Below, one piece after another: positions 39,410-51,566 of a stretch of DNA of 64,000 bases; the first letter of the stretch is position 1, and every line of letters begins with the position of its first letter. The translations under genes and the position numbers were made by a program. This stretch comes from Linyphia triangularis. Taxonomy: Eukaryota > Arthropoda > Arachnida > Araneae > Linyphiidae. The notes under the pieces were generated by a model, which was not told where the DNA came from, did no database searches, and saw nothing but the letters and a program-made list of their open reading frames with translations. Where the stretch lies: NCBI GenBank assembly GCA_963978545.1, contig OZ021722.1, positions 15,318,801 through 15,382,800 on the forward strand. Reading direction: 5' to 3'.

Positions 39410-39815
39410 AAGTGGGTCTAAAGTTGGTCCTAAAAATTGAACTTTCAAAATTTTCGTTTAAAATTTTTCCCATGTTAACAGTATGGAAAATTACACACTT
39501 CTGAATTTTCAAAATTTTACAATCATTTTGCAACTAGGGTAACAGAAATTGCCATCCGAATCGATTTCCACATTCAAGTGGTTATTAAAATGAAATTTTA
39601 CTTCTCAAAATTCGGTTATTGCCAAAAAAATCTTTATATCCCTTTGAATATACATTAAACTTGCCAATCCTTAGGCAATTTTCCACTTCTCAATTTTCGA
39701 TTTTTAACCTTAATTTGTAAACTAGGATAATAAAAGTCATCTTCCGATTTCTTTCTGATCATCAATTTGCTCATGAAATGTTATTTTAGTACACAAAATC
39801 GAAGCAAACCTACGT
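39410..39815 (+). repeat. Unit F24: core truncated at the orientation switch
   Basis: Only the first 406 bp of the core are present. It has GAAATTGCCATCCG near 39545, TTTTCCACTTCTCAATTTTC near 39680 and TGTAAACTAGG near 39716. The CCACTTCTC change is shared with inverted cores R4, R7 and R10. The last bases, from about 39808, carry two substitutions relative to other cores. Confidence 0.92.
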
Positions 39816-39830
39816 CCATTTGTTTTCAAT
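39806..39830. other. Orientation-switch (inversion) junction
   Basis: Forward core sequence continues to TACGT at 39811-39815. From CCAT at 39816 the sequence is a minus-strand monomer, broken in the middle (first 71 bp of the monomer kept). Compared with intact copies there are substitutions next to the join: AACC for ATGC at 39807-39810, and CCATTTG for CCATGTG at 39816-39822. No long homology spans the joint. It could be a true inversion breakpoint or a misjoin. Confidence 0.88.
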
Positions 39831-40970
39831 GGGGAAATTTTATTTTTTAGAAAATTGCACTTTTTGGAACAACTTTAGACCCACTTCTTATTTAGTAAGT
39901 GTTATAAAATTGGAATTAGAGATTCTCCTATATATAAGCTTCAATATCACACACGGGAAAAAATTTTGAAAATTTTAATTTTTGAACAATTATTCATTGA
40001 ATAGTCCACCATGTGTTTTCAATGGGGGAATTTTATTTTTTAGAAAATTGCACTTTTTGGAACAACTTTAGACCCACTTTTTATTTAGAGAGTGTTATAA
40101 AATCGAAAATGGAGACTCTCCTATATATAAGCTTCAATATCACAAACGGGAAAAAATTTTGAAAATTTTACTTTTTGAACAATTATTCATTGAATAGTCC
40201 GCCATGTGATTTCAATGGAGAATTGTATTTTCAAGAAAATTGCTCAAATGCTTTCAAATTGCGAATTGCAGTTGGATATATGTTTTATAATTATTCTTGT
40301 ACCAAATTTTAATTAAAAAAAAAGTATTCTAAAAATAAAAAATTCAATTTTTCGAAAATCTTGAAATATTTCAGTTTTGAGTGTATTTGAATGGAAAATT
40401 TCATTTTTAACAAATGGTTCCAAATTGTGTTTTTTTATTCAAAAACACATTAAAAATCAAACAAATTTCAAAATTTTGGCAAAAAAAACTATTTTTGAAT
40501 AGCTCTATAAGAAGTTGAAATTTTGAAACGAAAGCGCTCAGAAATTGTTTTGAGGCTTTATTTTACGTAGCATTGCTTCGATTTTGTGTACTAAAATAAT
40601 ATTTCAAGAGCAAATTGATGATCAGAAAGAAATCGGAAGATTACTTGTTTTATCCTAGGCTACAAATTAAGGTTAAAATTCGAAAATTGAGAATTGGAAA
40701 ATTGCCTAAGGATTGGCAAGTTTAATGTATATTCAAAGGGATATAAAGATTTTTTTGGCAATAACCGAATTTTGAGAAGTAAAATTTCATTTTAATAACC
40801 ACTTGAATGTGGAAATCGATTCGGATGACAATTTCTGTTACCATAGTCGCAAAATGATTGTAAAATTTTGAAAATTCAGAAGTGCTAAATTTTCCATACT
40901 GTTAACATGGGAAAAATTTTAAACGAAAATTTTGAAAGTTCAATTTTTAGGACCAACTTTAGACCCACTT
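39816..40970 (-). repeat. Unit R1: hybrid core plus 1 full and 1 truncated monomer
   Basis: Core 40080-40970, monomer 39887-40079, truncated monomer 39816-39886. From 40080 to about 40900 the core has R3-type marks (TTTCAAGAGC, CTTGTTTTATCC, ATAGTCGCAAAA, AGTGCTAAAT). The last part reads AAACGAAAATTTTG and is followed by GAGCTTTAATATC, which are R4 marks. It therefore looks like an exchange product of R3 and R4 cores. Confidence 0.9.
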
Positions 40971-42439
40971 CTTATTTAGTGAGTGTTATAAAATTCGAAT
41001 AGGAGATTCTCCTATATATGAGCTTTAATATCACAAACCGGAAAAAAATTTGAAAATTTTACTTTTTGAAAAATAATTCATTGAACAGTCCGTCATGTGT
41101 TTTCAATGGGGAAATTTTATTTTTGAGAAATTTGCACATTTTGAACCAACTATAGACCCACTTCTTATTTAGTGAGTGTTATAAAATTTTAATTGGAGAT
41201 TCTCCTATATATAAGCTTCAATATCACACACCGGAAAAAATTTTGAAAATTTTACTTTTTGAACAATAATTCATTGAACAGTCCGCCATGTGTTTTCAAT
41301 GGGGAAATTTTATTTTTTAGAAAATTGCACTTTTTGGAACAACTTTAGACCCACTTCTTATTTAGTAAGTGTTATAAAATTGGAATTGGAGATTCTCCTA
41401 TATATAAGCTTCAATATCACACACGGGAAAAAATTTTGAAAATTTTACTTTTTGAACAATTATTCATTGAATAGTCCACCATGTGTTTTCAATGGGGGAA
41501 TTTTATTTTTTAGAAAATTGCACTTTTTGGAACAACTTTAGACCCACTTTTTATTTAGTGAGTGTTATAAAATTGAAAATGGAGACTCTCCTATATATAA
41601 GCTTCAATATCACAAACGGGAAAAAATTTTGAAAATTTTACTTTTTGAACAATTATTCATTGAATAGTCCGCCATGTGATTTCAATGGGGAATTGTATTT
41701 TCAAGAAAATTGCTCAAATGCTTTCAAATTGCGAATTGCAGTTGGATATATGTTATATAGTTATTCTTGTACCAAATTTTAATTAAAAAAAAGTATTCTA
41801 AAAATAAAAAATTCAATATTTCGAAAATCTTGAAATATTTCAGTTTTGAGTGTATTTGAATGGAAAATTTCATTTTTAACAAATGGTTCCAAATTGTGTT
41901 TTTTTATTCAAAAACACATTAAAAATCAAACAAATTTCAAAATTTTGGCAAAAAAAACTATTTTTGAATAGCTCTATGAGAAGTTGAAATTTTGAAACGA
42001 AAGCGCTCAGAAACTGTTTTGAGGCTTTATTTTACGTAGCATTGCTTCGATTTTGTGTACTAAAATAACATTTCATGAGCAAATTGATGATCAGAAAGAA
42101 ATCGGAAGATGACTTTTAATATCCTAGGCTACAAATTAAGGTTAAAAATCGAAAATTGAGAATTGGAAAATTGCCTAAGGAATGGCAAGTTTAATGTATA
42201 TTCAAAGGGATATAAAGATTTTTTTGGCAATAACCGAATTTTGAGAAGTAAAATTTCATTTTAATAACCACTTGAATGTGGAAATCGATTCGGATGACAA
42301 TTTCTGTTACCCTAGTTGCAAAATGATTGTAAAATTTTGAAAATTCAGAAGTGTGTAATTTTCCATACTGTTAACATGGGAAAAACTTTAAACGAAAATT
42401 TTGAAAGTTCAATTTTTAGGACCAACTTTAGACCCACTT
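40971..42439 (-). repeat. Unit R2: core plus 3 monomers (1469 bp)
   Basis: Founder of the R2 core class: GACTTTTAATATCC near 42111, AAGGAATGGCAAG near 42177, AAAAACTTTAAACG near 42381 and GTGTGTAATTTTCC. The same core is found in R5, R8, R11, R12 and R15. Confidence 0.93.
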
Positions 42440-43908
42440 CTTATTTAGTGAGTGTTATAAAATTCGAATAGGAGATTCTCCTATATATGAGCTTCAATAT
42501 CACAAACCGGAAAAAATTTTGAAAATCTTACTTTTTGAAAAATAATTCATTGAACAGTCCGTCATGTGTTTTCAATGGGGAAATTTTATTTTTGAGAAAT
42601 TTGCACATTTTGAACCAACTATAGACCCACTTCTTATTTAGTGAGTGTTATAAAATTGGAATTGGAGATTCTCCTATATATAAGCTTCAATATCACACAC
42701 CGGAAAAAATTTTGAAAATTTTGCTTTTTGAACAATAATTCATTGAACAGTCCGCCATGTGTTTTCAATGGGGAAATTTTATTTTTTAGAAAATTGCACT
42801 TTTTGGAACAACTTTAGACCCACTTCTTATTTAGTAAGTGTTATAAAATTCGAATTGGAGATTCTCCTATATATAAGCTTCAATATCACACACGGGAAAA
42901 AAATTTGAAAATTTTACTTTTTGAACAATTATTCATTGAATAGTCCACCATGTGTTTTCAATGGGGGAATTTTATTTTTTAGAAAATTGCACTTTTTGGA
43001 ACAACTTTAGACCCACTTTTTATTTAGTGAGTGTTATAAAATTGAAAATGGAGACTCTCCTATATATAAGCTTCAATATCACAAACGGGAAAAAATTTTG
43101 AAAATTTTACTTTTTGAACAATTATTCATTGAATAGTCCGCCATGTGATTTCAATGGGGAATTGTATTTTCAAGAAAATTGCTCAAATGCTTTCAAATTG
43201 CGAATTGCAGTTGGATATATGTTATATAGTTATTCTTGTACCAAATTTTAATTAAAAAAAAGTATTCTAAAAATAAAAAATTCAATAATTCGAAAATCTT
43301 GAAATATTTCAGTTTTGAGTGTATTTGAATGGAAAATTTCATTTTTAACAAATGGTTCCAAATTGTGTTTTTTTATTCAAAAACACATTAAAAATCAAAC
43401 AAATTTCAAAATTTTGGCAAAAAAAACTATTTTTGAATAGCTCTATAAGAAGTTGAAATTTTGAAACGAAAGCGCTCAGAAATTGTTTTGAGGCTTTATT
43501 TTACGTAGCATTGCTTCGATTTTGTGTACTAAAATAATATTTCAAGAGCAAATTGATGATCAGAAAGAAATCGGAAGATTACTTGTTTTATCCTAGGCTA
43601 CAAATTAAGGTTAAAATTCGAAAATTGAGAATTGGAAAATTGCCTAAGGATTGGCAAGTTTAATGTATATTCAAAGGGATATAAAGATTTTTTTGGCAAT
43701 AACCGAATTTTGAGAAGTAAAATTTCATTTTAATAACCACTTGAATGTGGAAATCGATTCGGATGACAATTTCTGTTACCATAGTCGCAAAATGATTGTA
43801 AAATTTTGAAAATTCAGAAGTGCTAAATTTTCCATACTGTTAACATGGGAAAAATTTTAAACCAAAATTGTGAAAGTTCAATTTTTAGGACCAACTTTAG
43901 ACCCACTT
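42440..43908 (-). repeat. Unit R3: core plus 3 monomers (1469 bp)
   Basis: R3 class: CTTGTTTTATCC near 43582, ATAGTCGCAAAA near 43782, AGTGCTAAAT near 43819 and AAACCAAAATTGTG near 43859. Private change CAATAATTCGAAAATC near 43283. Repeated in R6 and R9. Confidence 0.93.
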
Positions 43909-44992
43909 CTTATTTAGTGAGTGTTATAAAATTCGAATAGGAGATTCTCCTATATATGAGCTTCAATATCACAAACCGGAAAAATTTTTGAAAATATTCC
44001 TTTTTCAAAAATAATTCATTGAACAGTCCGTCATGTGTTTTCAATGGCGAAATCTTATTTTTTAGAAAATTGCACTTTTTGGAACAACTTTAGACCCACT
44101 TTTTATTTAGTGAGTGTTATAAAATTGAAATTGGATATTCTCCTATATATAAGCTTCAATATCACAAACGGGAAAAAATTTTGAAAATTTTAATTTTTGA
44201 ACAATTATTCATTGAATAGTCCGCCATGTGAATTCATTGGGGAATTGTATTTTCGAGAAAATTGCTCAAATGCTTTCAAATTGCGAATTGCAGTTGGATA
44301 TATGTTATATAGTTATTCTTGTACCAAATTTTAATTAAAAAAAAGTATTCTAAAAATAAAAAATTCAATATTTCGAAAATCTTGAAATATTTCAGTTTTG
44401 AGTGTATTTGAATGGAAAATTTCATTTTTAACAAATGGTTCCAAATTGTGTTTTTTTATTCAAAAACACATTAAAAATCAAACAAATTTCAAAATTTTGG
44501 CGAAAAAAAACTATTTTTGAATAGCTCTATGAGAAGTTGAAATTTTGAAACGAAAGCGCTCAGAAACTGTTTTGAGGCTTTATTTTACGTAGCATTGCTT
44601 CGATTTTGTGTACTATAATATCATTTCATGAGCAAATTGATGATCAGAAAGAAATCGGAAGATGACTTTTATTATCCTAGGCTACAAATTAAGGTTAAAA
44701 ATCGAAAATTGAGAAGTGGAAAATTGCCTAAGGATTGGCAAGTTTAATGTATATTCAAAGGGATATAAAGATTTTTTTGGCAATAACCGAATTTTGAGAA
44801 GTAAAATTTCATTTTAATAACGACTTGAATGTGGAAATCGATTCGGATGACAATTTCTGTTACCCTAGTTGCAAAATGATTGTAAAATTTTGAAAATTCA
44901 GAAGTGTGTAATTTTCCATATTGTTAACATGGGAAAAATTTTAAACGAAAATTTTGAAAGTTCAATTTTTAGGACCAACTTTAGACCCACTT
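43909..44992 (-). repeat. Unit R4: core plus 1 monomer (1084 bp)
   Basis: R4 class: TACTATAATATCAT near 44609, TTGAGAAGTGGAAAATTG near 44709, AACGACTTGAATG near 44820 and CATATTGTTAAC near 44917. Closes the first 4022-bp block. Confidence 0.93.
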
Positions 44993-46461
44993 CTTATTTA
45001 GTGAGTGTTATAAAATTCGAATAGGAGATTCTCCTATATATGAGCTTTAATATCACAAACCGGAAAAAAATTTGAAAATTTTACTTTTTGAAAAATAATT
45101 CATTGAACAGTCCGTCATGTGTTTTCAATGGGGAAATTTTATTTTTGAGAAATTTGCACATTTTGAACCAACTATAGACCCACTTCTTATTTAGTGAGTG
45201 TTATAAAATTTTAATTGGAGATTCTCCTATATATAAGCTTCAATATCACACACCGGAAAAAATTTTGAAAATTTTACTTTTTGAACAATAATTCATTGAA
45301 CAGTCCGCCATGTGTTTTCAATGGGGAAATTTTATTTTTTAGAAAATTGCACTTTTTGGAACAACTTTAGACCCACTTCTTATTTAGTAAGTGTTATAAA
45401 ATTGGAATTGGAGATTCTCCTATATATAAGCTTCAATATCACACACGGGAAAAAATTTTGAAAATTTTACTTTTTGAACAATTATTCATTGAATAGTCCA
45501 CCATGTGTTTTCAATGGGGGAATTTTATTTTTTAGAAAATTGCACTTTTTGGAACAACTTTAGACCCACTTTTTATTTAGTGAGTGTTATAAAATTGAAA
45601 ATGGAGACTCTCCTATATATAAGCTTCAATATCACAAACGGGAAAAAATTTTGAAAATTTTACTTTTTGAACAATTATTCATTGAATAGTCCGCCATGTG
45701 ATTTCAATGGGGAATTGTATTTTCAAGAAAATTGCTCAAATGCTTTCAAATTGCGAATTGCAGTTGGATATATGTTATATAGTTATTCTTGTACCAAATT
45801 TTAATTAAAAAAAAGTATTCTAAAAATAAAAAATTCAATATTTCGAAAATCTTGAAATATTTCAGTTTTGAGTGTATTTGAATGGAAAATTTCATTTTTA
45901 ACAAATGGTTCCAAATTGTGTTTTTTTATTCAAAAACACATTAAAAATCAAACAAATTTCAAAATTTTGGCAAAAAAAACTATTTTTGAATAGCTCTATG
46001 AGAAGTTGAAATTTTGAAACGAAAGCGCTCAGAAACTGTTTTGAGGCTTTATTTTACGTAGCATTGCTTCGATTTTGTGTACTAAAATAACATTTCATGA
46101 GCAAATTGATGATCAGAAAGAAATCGGAAGATGACTTTTAATATCCTAGGCTACAAATTAAGGTTAAAAATCGAAAATTGAGAATTGGAAAATTGCCTAA
46201 GGAATGGCAAGTTTAATGTATATTCAAAGGGATATAAAGATTTTTTTGGCAATAACCGAATTTTGAGAAGTAAAATTTCATTTTAATAACCACTTGAATG
46301 TGGAAATCGATTCGGATGACAATTTCTGTTACCCTAGTTGCAAAATGATTGTAAAATTTTGAAAATTCAGAAGTGTGTAATTTTCCATACTGTTAACATG
46401 GGAAAAACTTTAAACGAAAATTTTGAAAGTTCAATTTTTAGGACCAACTTTAGACCCACTT
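44993..46461 (-). repeat. Unit R5: R2-type core plus 3 monomers
   Basis: Copy of R2 at +4022 bp, with all R2 markers present (TTTTAATATCC near 46136, AAAAACTTTAAACG near 46403). Confidence 0.93.
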
Positions 46462-47930
46462 CTTATTTAGTGAGTGTTATAAAATTCGAATAGGAGATTC
46501 TCCTATATATGAGCTTCAATATCACAAACCGGAAAAAATTTTGAAAATCTTACTTTTTGAAAAATAATTCATTGAACAGTCCGTCATGTGTTTTCAATGG
46601 GGAAATTTTATTTTTGAGAAATTTGCACATTTTGAACCAACTATAGACCCACTTCTTATTTAGTGAGTGTTATAAAATTGGAATTGGAGATTCTCCTATA
46701 TATAAGCTTCAATATCACACACCGGAAAAAATTTTGAAAATTTTGCTTTTTGAACAATAATTCATTGAACAGTCCGCCATGTGTTTTCAATGGGGAAATT
46801 TTATTTTTTAGAAAATTGCACTTTTTGGAACAACTTTAGACCCACTTCTTATTTAGTAAGTGTTATAAAATTCGAATTGGAGATTCTCCTATATATAAGC
46901 TTCAATATCACACACGGGAAAAAATTTTGAAAATTTTACTTTTTGAACAATTATTCATTGAATAGTCCACCATGTGTTTTCAATGGGGGAATTTTATTTT
47001 TTAGAAAATTGCACTTTTTGGAACAACTTTAGACCCACTTTTTATTTAGTGAGTGTTATAAAATTGAAAATGGAGACTCTCCTATATATAAGCTTCAATA
47101 TCACAAACGGGAAAAAATTTTGAAAATTTTACTTTTTGAACAATTATTCATTGAATAGTCCGCCATGTGATTTCAATGGGGAATTGTATTTTCAAGAAAA
47201 TTGCTCAAATGCTTTCAAATTGCGAATTGCAGTTGGATATATGTTATATAGTTATTCTTGTACCAAATTTTAATTAAAAAAAAGTATTCTAAAAATAAAA
47301 AATTCAATATTTCGAAAATCTTGAAATATTTCAGTTTTGAGTGTATTTGAATGGAAAATTTCATTTTTAACAAATGGTTCCAAATTGTGTTTTTTTATTC
47401 AAAAACACATTAAAAATCAAACAAATTTCAAAATTTTGGCAAAAAAAACTATTTTTGAATAGCTCTATAAGAAGTTGAAATTTTGAAACGAAAGCGCTCA
47501 GAAATTGTTTTGAGGCTTTATTTTACGTAGCATTGCTTCGATTTTGTGTACTAAAATAATATTTCAAGAGCAAATTGATGATCAGAAAGAAATCGGAAGA
47601 TTACTTGTTTTATCCTAGGCTACAAATTAAGGTTAAAATTCGAAAATTGAGAATTGGAAAATTGCCTAAGGATTGGCAAGTTTAATGTATATTCAAAGGG
47701 ATATAAAGATTTTTTTGGCAATAACCGAATTTTGAGAAGTAAAATTTCATTTTAATAACCACTTGAATGTGGAAATCGATTCGGATGACAATTTCTGTTA
47801 CCATAGTCGCAAAATGATTGTAAAATTTTGAAAATTCAGAAGTGCTAAATTTTCCATACTGTTAACATGGGAAAAATTTTAAACCAAAATTGTGAAAGTT
47901 CAATTTTTAGGACCAACTTTAGACCCACTT
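46462..47930 (-). repeat. Unit R6: R3-type core plus 3 monomers
   Basis: Copy of R3 at +4022 bp. It reads CACGGGAAAAAATTTTG near 46913 where the first block has an A for T change (CACGGGAAAAAAATTTG near 42892), and it lacks the CAATAATTCG change of R3. Confidence 0.93.
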
Positions 47931-49014
47931 CTTATTTAGTGAGTGTTATAAAATTCGAATAGGAGATTCTCCTATATATGAGCTTCAATATCACAAACCG
48001 GAAAAATTTTTGAAAATATTCCTTTTTCAAAAATAATTCATTGAACAGTCCGTCATGTGTTTTCAATGGCGAAATCTTATTTTTTAGAAAATTGCACTTT
48101 TTGGAACAACTTTAGACCCACTTTTTATTTAGTGAGTGTTATAAAATTGAAATTGGATATTCTCCTATATATAAGCTTCAATATCACAAACGGGAAAAAA
48201 TTTTGAAAATTTTAATTTTTGAACAATTATTCATTGAATAGTCCGCCATGTGAATTCATTGGGGAATTGTATTTTCGAGAAAATTGCTCAAATGCTTTCA
48301 AATTGCGAATTGCAGTTGGATATATGTTATATAGTTATTCTTGTACCAAATTTTAATTAAAAAAAAGTATTCTAAAAATAAAAAATTCAATATTTCGAAA
48401 ATCTTGAAATATTTCAGTTTTGAGTGTATTTGAATGGAAAATTTCATTTTTAACAAATGGTTCCAAATTGTGTTTTTTTATTCAAAAACACATTAAAAAT
48501 CAAACAAATTTCAAAATTTTGGCGAAAAAAAACTATTTTTGAATAGCTCTATGAGAAGTTGAAATTTTGAAACGAAAGCGCTCAGAAACTGTTTTGAGGC
48601 TTTATTTTACGTAGCATTGCTTCGATTTTGTGTACTATAATATCATTTCATGAGCAAATTGATGATCAGAAAGAAATCGGAAGATGACTTTTATTATCCT
48701 AGGCTACAAATTAAGGTTAAAAATCGAAAATTGAGAAGTGGAAAATTGCCTAAGGATTGGCAAGTTTAATGTATATTCAAAGGGATATAAAGATTTTTTT
48801 GGCAATAACCGAATTTTGAGAAGTAAAATTTCATTTTAATAACGACTTGAATGTGGAAATCGATTCGGATGACAATTTCTGTTACCCTAGTTGCAAAATG
48901 ATTGTAAAATTTTGAAAATTCAGAAGTGTGTAATTTTCCATATTGTTAACATGGGAAAAATTTTAAACGAAAATTTTGAAAGTTCAATTTTTAGGACCAA
49001 CTTTAGACCCACTT
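47931..49014 (-). repeat. Unit R7: R4-type core plus 1 monomer
   Basis: Copy of R4 at +4022 bp. All R4 markers are kept (CTATAATATCAT near 48634, AACGACTTGAATG near 48842). Confidence 0.93.
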
Positions 49015-50290
49015 CTTATTTAGTGAGTGTTATAAAATTCGAATAGGAGATTCTCCTATATATGAGCTTTAATATCACAAACCGGAAAAAAATTTGAAAA
49101 TTTTACTTTTTGAAAAATAATTCATTGAACAGTCCGTCATGTGTTTTCAATGGGGAAATTTTATTTTTTAGAAAATTGCACTTTTTGGAACAACTTTAGA
49201 CCCACTTCTTATTTAGTAAGTGTTATAAAATTGGAATTGGAGATTCTCCTATATATAAGCTTCAATATCACACACGGGAAAAATTTTTGAAAATTTTACT
49301 TTTTGAACAATTATTCATTGAATAGTCCACCATGTGTTTTCAATGGGGGAATTTTATTTTTTAGAAAATTGCACTTTTTGGAACAACTTTAGACCCACTT
49401 TTTATTTAGTGAGTGTTATAAAATTGAAAATGGAGACTCTCCTATATATAAGCTTCAATATCACAAACGGGAAAAAATTTTGAAAATTTTACTTTTTGAA
49501 CAATTATTCATTGAATAGTCCGCCATGTGATTTCAATGGGGAATTGTATTTTCAAGAAAATTGCTCAAATGCTTTCAAATTGCGAATTGCAGTTGGATAT
49601 ATGTTATATAGTTATTCTTGTACCAAATTTTAATTAAAAAAAAGTATTCTAAAAATAAAAAATTCAATATTTCGAAAATCTTGAAATATTTCAGTTTTGA
49701 GTGTATTTGAATGGAAAATTTCATTTTTAACAAATGGTTCCAAATTGTGTTTTTTTATTCAAAAACACATTAAAAATCAAACAAATTTCAAAATTTTGGC
49801 AAAAAAAACTATTTTTGAATAGCTCTATGAGAAGTTGAAATTTTGAAACGAAAGCGCTCAGAAACTGTTTTGAGGCTTTATTTTACGTAGCATTGCTTCG
49901 ATTTTGTGTACTAAAATAACATTTCATGAGCAAATTGATGATCAGAAAGAAATCGGAAGATGACTTTTAATATCCTAGGCTACAAATTAAGGTTAAAAAT
50001 CGAAAATTGAGAATTGGAAAATTGCCTAAGGAATGGCAAGTTTAATGTATATTCAAAGGGATATAAAGATTTTTTTGGCAATAACCGAATTTTGAGAAGT
50101 AAAATTTCATTTTAATAACCACTTGAATGTGGAAATCGATTCGGATGACAATTTCTGTTACCCTAGTTGCAAAATGATTGTAAAATTTTGAAAATTCAGA
50201 AGTGTGTAATTTTCCATACTGTTAACATGGGAAAAACTTTAAACGAAAATTTTGAAAGTTCAATTTTTAGGACCAACTTTAGACCCACTT
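49015..50290 (-). repeat. Unit R8: R2-type core plus 2 monomers (1276 bp)
   Basis: Same core as R2 and R5 but with one monomer fewer. The missing one is the TTTTGAACCAACTATAG monomer next to R7, and the join falls near 49160. Private CACGGGAAAAATTTTTG near 49273. Confidence 0.93.
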
Positions 50291-51566
50291 CTTATTTAGT
50301 GAGTGTTATAAAATTCGAATAGGAGATTCTCCTATATATGAGCTTCAATATCACAAACCGGAAAAAATTTTGAAAATCTTACTTTTTGAAAAATAATTCA
50401 TTGAACAGTCCGTCATGTGTTTTCAATGGGGAAATTTTATTTTTGAGAAATTTGCACATTTTGAACCAACTATAGACCCACTTCTTATTTAGTGAGTGTT
50501 ATAAAATTGGAATTGGAGATTCTCCTATATATAAGCTTCAATATCACACACCGGAAAAAATTTTGAAAATTTTGCTTTTTGAACAATAATTCATTGAACA
50601 GTCCGCCATGTGTTTTCAATGGGGAAATTTTATTTTTTAGAAAATTGCACTTTTTGGAACAACTTTAGACCCACTTTTTATTTAGTGAGTGTTATAAAAT
50701 TGAAAATGGAGACTCTCCTATATATAAGCTTCAATATCACAAACGGGAAAAAATTTTGAAAATTTTACTTTTTGAACAATTATTCATTGAATAGTCCGCC
50801 ATGTGATTTCAATGGGGAATTGTATTTTCAAGAAAATTGCTCAAATGCTTTCAAATTGCGAATTGCAGTTGGATATATGTTATATAGTTATTCTTGTACC
50901 AAATTTTAATTAAAAAAAAGTATTCTAAAAATAAAAAATTCAATATTTCGAAAATCTTGAAATATTTCAGTTTTGAGTGTATTTGAATGGAAAATTTCAT
51001 TTTTAACAAATGGTTCCAAATTGTGTTTTTTTATTCAAAAACACATTAAAAATCAAACAAATTTCAAAATTTTGGCAAAAAAAACTATTTTTGAATAGCT
51101 CTATAAGAAGTTGAAATTTTGAAACGAAAGCGCTCAGAAATTGTTTTGAGGCTTTATTTTACGTAGCATTGCTTCGATTTTGTGTACTAAAATAATATTT
51201 CAAGAGCAAATTGATGATCAGAAAGAAATCGGAAGATTACTTGTTTTATCCTAGGCTACAAATTAAGGTTAAAATTCGAAAATTGAGAATTGGAAAATTG
51301 CCTAAGGATTGGCAAGTTTAATGTATATTCAAAGGGATATAAAGATTTTTTTGGCAATAACCGAATTTTGAGAAGTAAAATTTCATTTTAATAACCACTT
51401 GAATGTGGAAATCGATTCGGATGACAATTTCTGTTACCATAGTCGCAAAATGATTGTAAAATTTTGAAAATTCAGAAGTGCTAAATTTTCCATACTGTTA
51501 ACATGGGAAAAATTTTAAACCAAAATTGTGAAAGTTCAATTTTTAGGACCAACTTTAGACCCACTT
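50291..51566 (-). repeat. Unit R9: R3-type core plus 2 monomers (1276 bp)
   Basis: Same core as R3 and R6. The monomer with the TTTAGTAAG and CGAATTGG marks (with its CCACCATG box) is missing, so the sequence passes directly into the CCCACTTTTTATTTAGTGAG monomer near 50671. Confidence 0.93.

Larger units (their letters stand above)
1..39815 (+). repeat. Satellite array, forward block (units F0-F24)
   Basis: Head-to-tail higher-order satellite: each unit is an approximately 890-bp core followed by one to nine 193-bp monomers. Core starts were located by AAGTGGGTCTAAAGTTGGTCC and monomer starts by AAGTGGGTCTAAAGTTGTTCC. Every stretch inspected belongs to one of these two blocks and no unrelated sequence interrupts them except the run of N. 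Open frames do not exceed about 70 codons, and they recur only because the repeat recurs. Being non-coding satellite is what the sequence shows; a centromeric or heterochromatic role is inference. Confidence 0.97.

Noticed and set aside
1..39815. CRISPR array
   Set aside because: The repeats are 193 bp and contiguous, with no short repeat alternating with unique spacers.
37551..42100. Large perfect palindrome centred on the orientation switch
   Set aside because: Unit lengths on the two sides (1859, 1083, 1857 against 1469, 1469, 1084) and core subtypes do not mirror each other about 39815. The sides are inverted in orientation but not symmetric copies.
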